This document shows, piece by piece, positions 1 to 9,039 of a stretch of DNA of 10,351 nucleotides. The number at the start of each line of letters is the position of its first letter. Positions within the stretch are counted from its first letter, which is position 1. The stretch comes from Ferruginibacter sp. GTDB lineage: Bacteria; Bacteroidota; Bacteroidia; Chitinophagales; Chitinophagaceae. The translations under genes were made by a program, and so were the position numbers. The notes beneath the pieces were generated by a model that was not told the origin of the DNA, searched no databases, and worked only from the letters and a program-made list of their open reading frames with translations. The stretch spans positions 1 through 10,351 of the forward strand of contig VERM01000027.1 of NCBI GenBank assembly GCA_018882645.1, given 5' to 3'.

Positions 1-61
1 CGTCTTCTATTTTTATAGCAGATGAATCATTTTTTATCATACTGCCGAATTTACTTTTATC

Positions 62-637
62 ATGTTTAATGTAATACTTTTTGGCCCTCCGGGCAGTGGA
101 AAAGGAACGCAAAGCGAAAGACTTATAGCAAAGTATGGACTTAAGCATTTGAGTACAGGAGACTTGTTGCGCTCGGAAATTGCAAAACAAACAGCTTTAG
201 GCCTGGAAGCAAAAAAGCTTATGGACAAAGGTCAGCTTGTCCCCGATGAAGTGGTCATTGGTATGATTAGCTCTGCAATTGAGACAAACAATCAAGTACC
301 CGGATTCTTGTTTGATGGATTTCCCCGAACTGCCGCTCAGGCGGAGGCTCTTGATAAGTTGTTACATTTAAAAAAAGCGTCTATTGCCATCATGTTGGCC
401 CTGGAGGTTGGTGAAGAAGAACTGGTTAAACGATTGATGAAAAGAGGAGAAACGAGCGGGAGAAGCGATGATACCAATGAGCAAGTCATTCGTGCCCGAA
501 TAGCTGAATATCATGCCAAAACTACTTCTGTAGCTGATTATTATAGGCAATTCAATAAAGTCAAAATGATTAAAGGCGAAGGGAGTATTGATGAAATATT
601 TGATGCGCTATCCCGCGAGATTGATTCTCGACTGTAA
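62..637 (+). CDS. adk: Adenylate kinase (short form)
   Basis: Cytoplasmic adenylate kinase, which interconverts ATP + AMP and 2 ADP and sets the adenylate energy charge. The 191-residue protein opens with the P-loop GPPGSGKGT at residues 8-16. The AMP-binding segment STGDLLR is at 31-37, and FDGFPRT at 84-90 carries the conserved NMP-binding Arg89. The lid region, around 128-137 (RGETSGRSDD), is short and has no cysteine zinc knuckle. This makes it the short-lid variant, which accounts for a length below the roughly 215 residues of long bacterial forms. Arg144 and Arg146 in the following helix fit the phosphate-contacting arginines. The ATG at 62 puts the P-loop at the usual distance from the N-terminus, and no Shine-Dalgarno sequence precedes it, as is common in Bacteroidota. 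All core motifs are intact. The 108-base gap downstream suggests it need not be cotranscribed with the next gene. Confidence 0.97.
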   Translation: MFNVILFGPPGSGKGTQSERLIAKYGLKHLSTGDLLRSEIAKQTALGLEAKKLMDKGQLVPDEVVIGMISSAIETNNQVPGFLFDGFPRTAAQAEALDKLLHLKKASIAIMLALEVGEEELVKRLMKRGETSGRSDDTNEQVIRARIAEYHAKTTSVADYYRQFNKVKMIKGEGSIDEIFDALSREIDSRL

Positions 638-697
638 TCGTGTCATTTTCTTTCTTTTGATCAGTGTTTCCGTTCAATTAATTATCTGATATTAAAT

Positions 698-705
698 TAT
701 CTTTA
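698..705 (+). promoter_or_regulatory. Possible -7 element upstream of the enoyl-CoA hydratase gene
   Basis: In the 108-base gap after adk, TATCTTTA resembles the Bacteroidota -7 consensus TAnnTTTG with the last base different. It lies 40 bases before the ATG at 746, a reasonable leader length. I see no good TTTG-like -33 element at the usual spacing of about 19-22 bases; the nearest TTTG, at 656-659, is too far upstream. If real, it would drive the hydratase-tamB-tamL group separately from adk. The call rests on a short motif in AT-rich DNA. Confidence 0.25.
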
Positions 706-745
706 CAAAGCTTTCAACTATTCAAAAGAACTATTACATTTCACA

Positions 746-1516
746 ATGATTAAAGAAATACAGGAGGGATATGTTAAATCCGAAACGCACAGAGGAATAA
801 CAACTATTGAGTTTTTTCATCCACAGAGCAACTCGCTTCCGGGCAAAATACTTGAATCACTCACACAGGAAATTCATTTTGCGGGAACGCACGATGAATC
901 TAAGGTAATTGTATTAAAAAGCGGAGGGGAAAAAACCTTTTGTGCCGGTGCATCATTTGATGAATTGATATCTATCCAGACTCCTGAACAGGGAAATGCA
1001 TTTTTCAGTGGCTTTGCCAATGTCATCAATGCGATCAGACGCTGCCCTAAGTTTGTTATCGCAAGGATTCAGGGAAAATGTGTGGGTGGAGGAGTGGGTT
1101 TGGCTGCTGCTGCTGATTATACCATTGCAGTAGAACCTGCCGAAATCAAACTCAGTGAGCTCGCCATTGGCATTGGCCCTTTTGTTGTGGGGCCGGCGAT
1201 AGAAAGAAAAATAGGAATCAGTGCATTTAGTGCACTTTCCATAGATGCGATGATGTGGAGAAACAGTGATTGGGCGAAGAAAAAAGGACTTTTTGCCGAG
1301 GTGCATCCTTCCATTGAAGGCATGGATGAGTCTGTTTCGAGGTTGGCTGAATCTCTCGCTCATTCAAGTCCTGACGCCATGGCGGAAATAAAAAAAATGA
1401 ACTGGAAAGGGACCGAACACTGGGATACGCTTCTTGCAGAGAGGGCTGCTATCAGCGGAAGACTTGTACTTAGTGAGCATACCAGATTGGCTCTTCAGAA
1501 GTTTATTAAAAAATAA
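746..1516 (+). CDS. Enoyl-CoA hydratase/isomerase family protein (crotonase fold)
   Basis: A 256-residue crotonase-fold enzyme, normal length for the family, acting on an acyl-CoA thioester in the cytoplasm. The first oxyanion-hole segment is TFCAGASFDEL at 64-74. The second is GKCVGGGVGLAAAAD at 110-124. Of the two catalytic glutamates of classical enoyl-CoA hydratases, the first position (after GGG) is Gly118, while the second is kept as Glu138 in LSELAIGIGP. The GGGVGL plus SE...G..P pattern recalls the methylglutaconyl-CoA hydratase (LiuC-like) branch, so a role in leucine or another branched acyl-CoA breakdown is possible. Substrate cannot be fixed from sequence, and isomerase or lyase chemistry is also possible. 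No partner acyl-CoA genes are nearby. The ATG at 746 is the natural start. tamB begins 25 bases after its stop, so the two are probably cotranscribed. Confidence 0.9.
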   Translation: MIKEIQEGYVKSETHRGITTIEFFHPQSNSLPGKILESLTQEIHFAGTHDESKVIVLKSGGEKTFCAGASFDELISIQTPEQGNAFFSGFANVINAIRRCPKFVIARIQGKCVGGGVGLAAAADYTIAVEPAEIKLSELAIGIGPFVVGPAIERKIGISAFSALSIDAMMWRNSDWAKKKGLFAEVHPSIEGMDESVSRLAESLAHSSPDAMAEIKKMNWKGTEHWDTLLAERAAISGRLVLSEHTRLALQKFIKK

Positions 1517-1541
1517 AAAACAAATTTTCCGATAGCCATAA

Positions 1542-4500
1542 GTGATCAGCGCAAAAAATATCATCAAAAAAAGCTTCAAAGTACTGCTTTATCTCTTGAT
1601 TGTTCTCGTGGTTCTGATGGTTGCATTTTGGATTTACATCAATACTCCTGCAGGAAAAAGAATGGTTCGCAATCAGGTGCAATCCTACCTGGAAAAACAA
1701 CTCCACACCAAAGTCAAGATCAGTAGCATTGACTACAGCATTCCCAACTGGATTAAACTTAAAGGTGTTTTTATAGAAGACCTAAGAAAAGACACACTGT
1801 TTTATGGCGGAGAAGTGTATGTCAAACTGAATATGCTTAAATTATTGAACAGCGAAGTGGATGTAAAAAAAATCAACCTCAATGATATCTACGCAAATAT
1901 CAGTCGCCCCAGATCAGATACCAGCTTTAACTTTCAATTTATCATTGATGCTTTTTCCGGCAAAGAGGATAAAAAAAACAACGAACCATCAAGAGCAACG
2001 AAACTGGATCTGAAATCCGTATCATTGAGTAATATAAGACTGAGATTGGATGATCAATATGACGGAACAAGCATGTATGCTCAATTGGAAAGCCTGCATG
2101 TTTCAACAGAAAGCTTGAATACCGATAAAATGTTGTTCAACATAGATCGTATTTCCGGAAAGGGAATCAAATACCGAATGAGCTCTTTCGCGCCGGCCAA
2201 ATCGAAACCAACAGAGGATTCCACAACGTCAACGCCTCTCATGCTCACCATTAAAAAATTAGATCTGGAGAATATTGACGTACAGATATCCGATAGCGTA
2301 TCCGGTTTTTTTACTTCCAACAAGCTTGCGCAATTCAATTCAACTCAATTGTTTGTTGACACAAAAAATAAAAAGTTATCGGCGGGAGATGTCGTTCTTA
2401 ATCAGGCAGATGTTGCGCTCTTGCAAAATAAAAATAAAATCAAACCCAAGCCGACGATCAAAAAACAGGATGAAAAATCTTGGGATATTAGGGTTCAACA
2501 AATTCTTCTTAGTAAAAGTAAGATTGTCTATGATGACAATAACCATAAATCTAAAAAAGGATTTGATGCCAATCATGTGGCAGCCCAACAAATCAATGCA
2601 TCTTTGACGAATATCAATCTTACAGCCGATTCTACAGCTGCGCTTGTAAGACAGTTCAGTTTTAAAGAAAAATGTGGGTTTGCCGTAGACAGTACTTATG
2701 CCGATTTTCTGATGAAAAGAAACGGGATTGCATTGAACAGCTTTTATATAAAAACACCCAACAGCACCCTTCAACGCTCCGTGAATTTGAGTTATACTCA
2801 GCCGGACGATTTTTTTAAAAAACCTAAAAACACACAGATTACTGCGGTATTGGGCAGATCCATCATTTCATTCAAAGACCTTTATCTGATTTATCCCGAA
2901 TTGAATCAAATGCTTCCTGAATCTTCTTTCCGTAAAGATCAAATAGTATTGAATAGCCAAATCAGGGGCAATCTTGCCAGATTGTATATTCCTCAGTTTC
3001 AATTCAGTGGATTTTCAGGAAGCAGAATAGACGCATCTGCTACATTGTTGAACATGTCCGACACAAAAAAAATAGGCTATGACATTCAAATCAAAGAAGC
3101 CCAATTTTTGAAAAAAGACATCGTCAGATTCACGCCCAAAGAGCATCTTGCTTCTCTGAATAATCTGCCCGATGTGATTGATATCAAAGGTGGGATTACC
3201 GGTAACACAAACAATCTGACTGCAAGTCTTGGAATCAAGGCAAAAGGAATTGATTATGCCGGAAAAATCGTTCTCAATAATCTTTCCCAACCGGATAAGC
3301 TGACCTATGCATTGAATACAGAAAAAATTTCGGCCGACAAATCTTTTTTTGTCTCTTACATTCCTAAAAACATCCTCAATCAATATTATATACCGGATCA
3401 TATTTCTTTTGCAGGGAATATTGGTGGAAACATGAATGATTTGCAAACGGACTTTTCGTTGAGAACTTCATTGGGGACATTGGGCATGAAAGGTACCATG
3501 AAAAACTTCTCACAGCCGGATAAATCCAATTATGATCTCCATCTTTCTTTTGTTGGGTTTAATCTGGGTAAACTGATAAAACAAGAGCCGACTATAAGAA
3601 AGGTGACAGGAAAACTTTCAGCCAAAGGAAGAGGATTCGATTACAAAACCATGCAGGCAGATATCAGAACCAACATATCAAGTATTGGCCTGATGAAATA
3701 TGATTACAATAATATTGATGTAGATGCATTTATAAATAAAGGGCTCATTTCAAGTTCAGGGAACATAAAAGATAAAAATATAAAACTGTATTATTCAGCC
3801 AATGCCGATATCAGTAAAGCGTATCCGACAATTGATACCTATCTGGATATAGATACTGTTCAGTTTAAAAATCTTGGATTTTCGGATGACAAACTGAATC
3901 TTTCGGGAAGACTCTCAGTTGCAGCAAGCAGTTTGACTCCCAGAAATCTGAACGCGTCCGTAAAGCTGGATAAATTTATTGTTACCACACCCGAACTAAC
4001 TTATCCGCTTTACAATAGTTCTGTTACGGCAACATCATTCAAGGGCATTGATTCCATATTCATTAAAGCTCCGTTTGCGGAATTGAAAGCTGGCGGAGCA
4101 TTTGATTATGACAAATTGCTCGGGTCTTTAGAACAACATTTGTCTGCTTTTTTCAAGATCCCTGGTTGGGAAGCACCCAAAGAAAAATTCAGAGATCAGG
4201 AATTCGGATTCAAAGGGCATGTGATGTATGATTCAATTTTCAAATCTTTTTCAAATGAATTGAAAGGTTTTGAAACCATAGAACTCTCAGGAAAATACCG
4301 TTCAGATGTCGACAGTCCGTCTTTAAAATTTACTACGTCCTCAGGTCGCATTCAATATGGCAATTTCGACATCAAAAATTTTAATGTAGATCTTGTCACC
4401 CGGAATGATAAATTGGTTGCACAAATTTTTGTTGATACATTCAAAAATGGAGATGTTGAATTTTATCAGACCGGTTTTACTACCGAAGCATCGGAAGATC

Positions 4501-6761
4501 AAGTTCGCTTTCATGCACTTACCAAAGACGAATTATTAAAAGACTGGTTTGGCCTATCCGCATCCGTTGATTATAACGGAGAAGATTATACTTTCAGATT
4601 GACTGATCATATGAAGCTGAATTACGAAGACTGGACCACAAACGAAAACAATTACATAAAGTATACACCCAAAGGGATCTATATCCATGATTTTTCCATC
4701 CGAAATGACAGCTCCAGGATTGATCTTAACAGTGAAGAACAGGAGCCCAATAGCCCTATTCATATCGATATTGATAATTTTAACTTAAAAAACATTAGCA
4801 CATTTTTAAGGGCTGATTCAAATTTTAGTTCCGGCACTGTTGATGCCAGACTTCGTGTAAGCGAGTTAGATATGCCTGTTCCTGCAATTGAGGGTACTGC
4901 GGATATAGCCAACTTGCATGTCATGGGGTATCATATAGGAGACATCAAAGGGAATGCGGAGATGCTCAATGATGAGAAGATTTCAGCCAACATATTGCTT
5001 CTTGGAAATGAAAATGACATAAAAGCCAATATTGAATATTATCCTGAACATGCCGACAAGGAACTCGATGGTAGCATTTCGATTGGAAAACTGGATATGA
5101 AAACCTTACAGGCTTTTTCATTCGGACATATCAGGAATAGCTCGGGAAAGATTACCGGGGGTTTGAACATCCATGGCAGACTAAATAATTTAATATGGGA
5201 TGGAGCATTGAATTTTGATACAACACGCTTCACCGTTACAATGCTGGGCACATCCTACAAAATAACCAATCAGAAAATTGTTTTCAATAAACCGGCTGTC
5301 TTGTTTAATAATTTCATTGTGCAGGACACGATGAATCATTCATTAAAATTGAATGGCAAAATTGCATTAAGGGAAGACAGCGAATTTGATATTGACATCA
5401 GTGGCAGAGCAAAAGAATTTATTTTATTCAATGCCAGGAAAAGCAGAGAAATGCCTTTGTTGGGATATCTGGCGGCAGATGCCAACATGACTTTTTCCGG
5501 AAGCACACTGGCGCCGTATATTGATGGAGATGTTTTCGTAAATGACAAAACGGATCTGACTATTGTGCTTCCGGATGGCGGTTACGTAAAAGAAGATTTC
5601 AATACCCTCGTTCGTTTTGTTGACCGGGATACATTTTTTTTCGCAGATCATTTATCAGGTCTGATTGATGAGCAAAAAGTTGCCAAAGAATTTTCCTCTA
5701 TTTTGAAATACAATGTGAATCTGGATGTAAATAAAAATACCAGACTGCGAATCATAATTGATCCTGCCACCGGAGATGAGATGATGGTTCAGGGGGATGC
5801 ACATCTGAATGCGGGTGTTGATCCCGGCGGCAATCTCTACATGAGTGGCATATATGAATTAGACAAGGGCTACTATGTGCTCAATTATGAAATTCTAAAA
5901 AAACAATTCAATCTTGTAAAAGGCAGTACGATTACTTTTGGCGGTGCTCCGGGGAATGCACTCATCAATATCAGTGCTGAATATATTGCCAACACTTCGG
6001 CAGAGGAACTCTTGGCCAATGAAATCAAAGAAATGAGCCCTGAATTTGCCAATGCCATCAAGCAAAAATTTCCTTTTCCTGTCATACTGAATATCACCGG
6101 AAAAATGACCAAGCCGAATATCTCTTTTGATTTGCGTTCACCTAAAGAAAGCAATCTGATGAGCAGCGATTTAAAATCGGCAATAGATAACAAGTTCATG
6201 CAATTGCGACAAGACCCGGCCGCTACAAATAAACAGGTATTCTCACTGCTGCTGTTGAATAAATTTCTTGGAGAGCAAAGTGCCGACTTTTTTAAATCAT
6301 ATACCAGCGACTTTTCAAATATCGCCAAAAGAAGTGTAAGTCGATTTGTTTCTTCAGCGCTGAATGAACTAGCCGGCGATTTGTTTAAAGGAATTGATGT
6401 GGATTTGAATCTCAATTCTTATAATGATTTTACCAAGGGCGGGAAAGAACAAAAAATGGATTTGAATGTAGCTGTTTCAAAAAGTTTTTTCAGCAACAGA
6501 TTGACAGTGTCTGTCGGAAGTAACTTTGGGCTAACGGGTAACACCGCTTCCCGACACAATAATTCAGTATTCAGGCCAGATGTAAGCCTTTCTTACAAAC
6601 TGAGTAAGGATGGAAAATATCTGGTTCGTGCGTATACAAAAAACCAGTTCGAAGTAGTGCTTGATGGATATGTCATTGAAAACGGATTGGCCTTTATGAT
6701 TACAATGGATTACAATAAATTCAACGAACTATTCAACAGAAAAAAAAGAATTGAACAGTAA
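1542..6761 (+). CDS. tamB: TamB-family translocation/assembly module protein (AsmA-like bridge protein)
   Basis: A very large (1739-residue) TamB-type protein. One uncleaved membrane helix at about 14-33 anchors it in the inner membrane; the rest is beta-rich and expected to form an elongated groove across the periplasm. The family works with an Omp85 partner in outer-membrane protein assembly and probably phospholipid transfer. The N-terminal part up to about residue 110 looks AsmA/TamB-like. The C-terminal TamB (DUF490) domain is clearest at about 1425-1500, with SGIYELDKGYYVL and, at 1464-1472, ITFGGAPGN. A further beta-rich tail follows, of the sort seen in Bacteroidota members. It is longer than E. 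coli TamB, about 1260 residues. The start is GTG: an in-frame TAA ends at 1541, directly before it, and the next in-frame ATG (codon 26) would destroy the membrane helix. It is followed by tamL with an 11-base overlap, which strongly supports the assignment. Confidence 0.93.
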   Translation: MISAKNIIKKSFKVLLYLLIVLVVLMVAFWIYINTPAGKRMVRNQVQSYLEKQLHTKVKISSIDYSIPNWIKLKGVFIEDLRKDTLFYGGEVYVKLNMLKLLNSEVDVKKINLNDIYANISRPRSDTSFNFQFIIDAFSGKEDKKNNEPSRATKLDLKSVSLSNIRLRLDDQYDGTSMYAQLESLHVSTESLNTDKMLFNIDRISGKGIKYRMSSFAPAKSKPTEDSTTSTPLMLTIKKLDLENIDVQISDSVSGFFTSNKLAQFNSTQLFVDTKNKKLSAGDVVLNQADVALLQNKNKIKPKPTIKKQDEKSWDIRVQQILLSKSKIVYDDNNHKSKKGFDANHVAAQQINASLTNINLTADSTAALVRQFSFKEKCGFAVDSTYADFLMKRNGIALNSFYIKTPNSTLQRSVNLSYTQPDDFFKKPKNTQITAVLGRSIISFKDLYLIYPELNQMLPESSFRKDQIVLNSQIRGNLARLYIPQFQFSGFSGSRIDASATLLNMSDTKKIGYDIQIKEAQFLKKDIVRFTPKEHLASLNNLPDVIDIKGGITGNTNNLTASLGIKAKGIDYAGKIVLNNLSQPDKLTYALNTEKISADKSFFVSYIPKNILNQYYIPDHISFAGNIGGNMNDLQTDFSLRTSLGTLGMKGTMKNFSQPDKSNYDLHLSFVGFNLGKLIKQEPTIRKVTGKLSAKGRGFDYKTMQADIRTNISSIGLMKYDYNNIDVDAFINKGLISSSGNIKDKNIKLYYSANADISKAYPTIDTYLDIDTVQFKNLGFSDDKLNLSGRLSVAASSLTPRNLNASVKLDKFIVTTPELTYPLYNSSVTATSFKGIDSIFIKAPFAELKAGGAFDYDKLLGSLEQHLSAFFKIPGWEAPKEKFRDQEFGFKGHVMYDSIFKSFSNELKGFETIELSGKYRSDVDSPSLKFTTSSGRIQYGNFDIKNFNVDLVTRNDKLVAQIFVDTFKNGDVEFYQTGFTTEASEDQVRFHALTKDELLKDWFGLSASVDYNGEDYTFRLTDHMKLNYEDWTTNENNYIKYTPKGIYIHDFSIRNDSSRIDLNSEEQEPNSPIHIDIDNFNLKNISTFLRADSNFSSGTVDARLRVSELDMPVPAIEGTADIANLHVMGYHIGDIKGNAEMLNDEKISANILLLGNENDIKANIEYYPEHADKELDGSISIGKLDMKTLQAFSFGHIRNSSGKITGGLNIHGRLNNLIWDGALNFDTTRFTVTMLGTSYKITNQKIVFNKPAVLFNNFIVQDTMNHSLKLNGKIALREDSEFDIDISGRAKEFILFNARKSREMPLLGYLAADANMTFSGSTLAPYIDGDVFVNDKTDLTIVLPDGGYVKEDFNTLVRFVDRDTFFFADHLSGLIDEQKVAKEFSSILKYNVNLDVNKNTRLRIIIDPATGDEMMVQGDAHLNAGVDPGGNLYMSGIYELDKGYYVLNYEILKKQFNLVKGSTITFGGAPGNALINISAEYIANTSAEELLANEIKEMSPEFANAIKQKFPFPVILNITGKMTKPNISFDLRSPKESNLMSSDLKSAIDNKFMQLRQDPAATNKQVFSLLLLNKFLGEQSADFFKSYTSDFSNIAKRSVSRFVSSALNELAGDLFKGIDVDLNLNSYNDFTKGGKEQKMDLNVAVSKSFFSNRLTVSVGSNFGLTGNTASRHNNSVFRPDVSLSYKLSKDGKYLVRAYTKNQFEVVLDGYVIENGLAFMITMDYNKFNELFNRKKRIEQ

Positions 6762-9039
6762 AAATATTTATCTCGTTTTATTGGCTGTTCTGATTTTATC
6801 ATCTTGCAGCATTTCAGGCTATTTGCCTGCAGGGGAAAAATTATATCGCGGTGCGGATATAACAATCAATAAATCCAAGGATATTAAAGAAAGCACCGGC
6901 GCAATAAAATCTGCAATCAAGTTGGCTACCAGACCCAGCCGAAACAAATTTGTTTTCGGGTATCCTTATAAAGTTTGGTTTTGGTATGTTCTCGGAGAGC
7001 CAAAAAAAGAAAAAGGTCTGAGATCTTTTCTGAGAAGAAAATTGGGGGAAGAGCCGGTATTGAGCAGTAGAATCAATCCCACGGCTTCAGCTGAAAACAT
7101 TGAATCTCTCTTGCAAAACCTTGGCTACTTTCATACGAAAGCAAAGGGAGATACCATTCAAACAAAAAATTACATCCAATCCGTATATACGATTGATTTG
7201 ATGCCACAGTACACTTTGAATGACATTGTTTGGTATAACGACAGTTCACATTTGATGAGACTTGTGGAACAGGACGCTAAAAACAGTTTACTCAAAAAAG
7301 GTAATCCATATCGCCTGAGTGATATTTCTTTGGAGCGTGAAAGAGTAGATCAATTTTTAAAAACGAAAGGGTATTATTTTTTCAACCCTGATTATCTGAT
7401 GGCCTATGCCGACAGTACCATTGGAGACCATAAAGTGAACCTGTTGCTATACCTCAAAAGAGTGACTCCTGAAGAAGCCAAAAAGGTATATCAGATCAAC
7501 AGCATAACTGTTTATCCCAATCATTCATTATCGGCAACCAGCGCGGACTCTATGGCAAATAAGCCGGTCGATTATGAGGGGATTAAAATTTATAACAATG
7601 GATTTTATAAGAATCAGCTATTTGCCAATACCATCACCTATCGTGCAGATACCACCTACAGCAGTGAGTTGCAAAACAATACGCTCAACAGATTGATCAG
7701 TCTTGGAGCATTCAAATTTGTCAAGAACAAGTTTGATGTAGTTAAAGACAGCAGCTCCGCCAACAAGCTAGACGTGACTTACTATCTTACTCCAAACAAA
7801 TTAAAAACGGCACAAGTCGCACTGGATGGATTTGTGAAAGACAATAATTTTTTGGGAACTAAACTTGGAGTTACCTGGAAAAACAGAAATGTATTCCGCG
7901 GAGCGGAACAGCTGGGAGTAAGGTTATATGGAGCATATGAAACCTCTTTGGTTGATTCATTGAGTGGCAATAACAATTTGAGAATAGGGAGTGAAGTTTC
8001 TTTAAGCTTTCCCATCTATGTGATACCCTTTTTTAAAATCAGAGAAAATAATTTTTATCCTGCAAACACGGCTATTACCTTCAGCTATGAGTGGTATAGA
8101 AAAAGACAGTTTTATACCAAACAGTTTTTCCGTTTACAATATGAATTCATTCGCAAAACTGATGAGCAAACACAATTCAACTTTGCGCCGGTATCTGTAA
8201 TATACACCAATACCTCCAGCGTAACGGATAACTTTTTAGCCGAGTTGGCAAACAATCCCTCGCTTGCCGCCAATACATTTCCTGAAGCGGTGATTGGCAG
8301 TTTTTTTTCTTACTCTCGTCATTCGCCTTATAATGAGATTAAAAACAGATGGTATCTCAGTGGGAGCGTAGATCTTTCCGGAAATCTTGCGGGGGTATTG
8401 CTAGGGGCCAAAGAATATCGAAGCAAGACGGTTTTAAATGTGCCTTTTGCACAGTTTGTAAAATTTGATTTTGATGTTCATTATACGCGACAATTATTTA
8501 AAAAAACAGATTGGGCAAACCGTCTGCAGCTCGGAATCGGAATTCCATACAACAACTCCCGGGTTCTTCCTTTTGCCAAGCTCTATACTATTGGCGGCTC
8601 CACTTCTATCAGAGGATTCAATGCAAGGGGATTGGGTCCCGGAACGGTTAAAAACAATGCATTGGATCAGAATATTTATCAGCTCATCGGAGGAGATTAC
8701 AGGTTGCTTTTTAATTCGGAGCTTAGGCTTCCCATCAATAATTATTTAAGCGGTGCATTATTTTTCGATGCTGGAAATACCTGGACAAAAGATACAATTC
8801 TTTTTGGCCCCGAGGGTAAGCTGACCGGTAATTTCATGAAGGAGATTGCCGTGGCGGCGGGCGCAGGAATTCGTTTAGACGCTACCGTTATATTGATACG
8901 GTTTGATTTTGGAGTTCCATTGAGAAAGCCTTTTTTGCCGGATGGGGAACGCTGGGTAATCCATAAAATAAATCCGGGCAGCAGATCCTGGAGAAGAGAG
9001 AATCTGATACTGAATATCGGGATTGGATTGCCGTTTTAA
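6751..9039 (+). CDS. tamL: TamL: lipoprotein Omp85/BamA-family outer membrane barrel
   Basis: Outer-membrane partner of TamB. The 762-residue protein starts with a lipoprotein signal peptide: a short basic N-terminus, a hydrophobic stretch and the lipobox LSSC with Cys19, a feature of Bacteroidota TamL and absent from proteobacterial TamA. About 25-350 appear to be three POTRA-like modules, with approximate boundaries near 150 and 245. The Omp85 barrel runs from about 354 to the C-terminus. The family signature GGSTSIRGF is at 615-623, with the lid-lock Arg621. FDAGNTW at 672-678 is a later conserved barrel motif. The protein ends in LPF, with the terminal aromatic residue typical of outer-membrane barrels. 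The start is TTG at 6751: the preceding in-frame stop is at 6697-6699, no ATG or GTG lies between, and starting here gives a complete signal peptide. The 11-base overlap with tamB suggests translational coupling. Confidence 0.93.
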   Translation: MNSKNIYLVLLAVLILSSCSISGYLPAGEKLYRGADITINKSKDIKESTGAIKSAIKLATRPSRNKFVFGYPYKVWFWYVLGEPKKEKGLRSFLRRKLGEEPVLSSRINPTASAENIESLLQNLGYFHTKAKGDTIQTKNYIQSVYTIDLMPQYTLNDIVWYNDSSHLMRLVEQDAKNSLLKKGNPYRLSDISLERERVDQFLKTKGYYFFNPDYLMAYADSTIGDHKVNLLLYLKRVTPEEAKKVYQINSITVYPNHSLSATSADSMANKPVDYEGIKIYNNGFYKNQLFANTITYRADTTYSSELQNNTLNRLISLGAFKFVKNKFDVVKDSSSANKLDVTYYLTPNKLKTAQVALDGFVKDNNFLGTKLGVTWKNRNVFRGAEQLGVRLYGAYETSLVDSLSGNNNLRIGSEVSLSFPIYVIPFFKIRENNFYPANTAITFSYEWYRKRQFYTKQFFRLQYEFIRKTDEQTQFNFAPVSVIYTNTSSVTDNFLAELANNPSLAANTFPEAVIGSFFSYSRHSPYNEIKNRWYLSGSVDLSGNLAGVLLGAKEYRSKTVLNVPFAQFVKFDFDVHYTRQLFKKTDWANRLQLGIGIPYNNSRVLPFAKLYTIGGSTSIRGFNARGLGPGTVKNNALDQNIYQLIGGDYRLLFNSELRLPINNYLSGALFFDAGNTWTKDTILFGPEGKLTGNFMKEIAVAAGAGIRLDATVILIRFDFGVPLRKPFLPDGERWVIHKINPGSRSWRRENLILNIGIGLPF

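Noticed and set aside
52..59. TACTTTTA just before adk, resembling a -7 promoter element.
   Set aside because: It ends two bases before the adk ATG, so transcription would begin downstream of the start codon. The adk start is fixed by the conserved N-terminus.
762..800. A strong Shine-Dalgarno-like AGGAGG at 762-767 followed five bases later... by ATG at 771, within the hydratase gene.
   Set aside because: That ATG is out of frame with the hydratase and its frame closes after nine codons. The motif comes from codons for Gln-Glu-Gly, and Bacteroidota make little use of Shine-Dalgarno sites.
5885..6415. A 176-codon open frame on the - strand inside tamB.
   Set aside because: It lies wholly antisense to the conserved TamB C-terminal domain and has no recognisable domain, signal or promoter. 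Other antisense frames at 953-1363, 2376-2774, 3015-3446 and 9774-10067 were dismissed on the same grounds.
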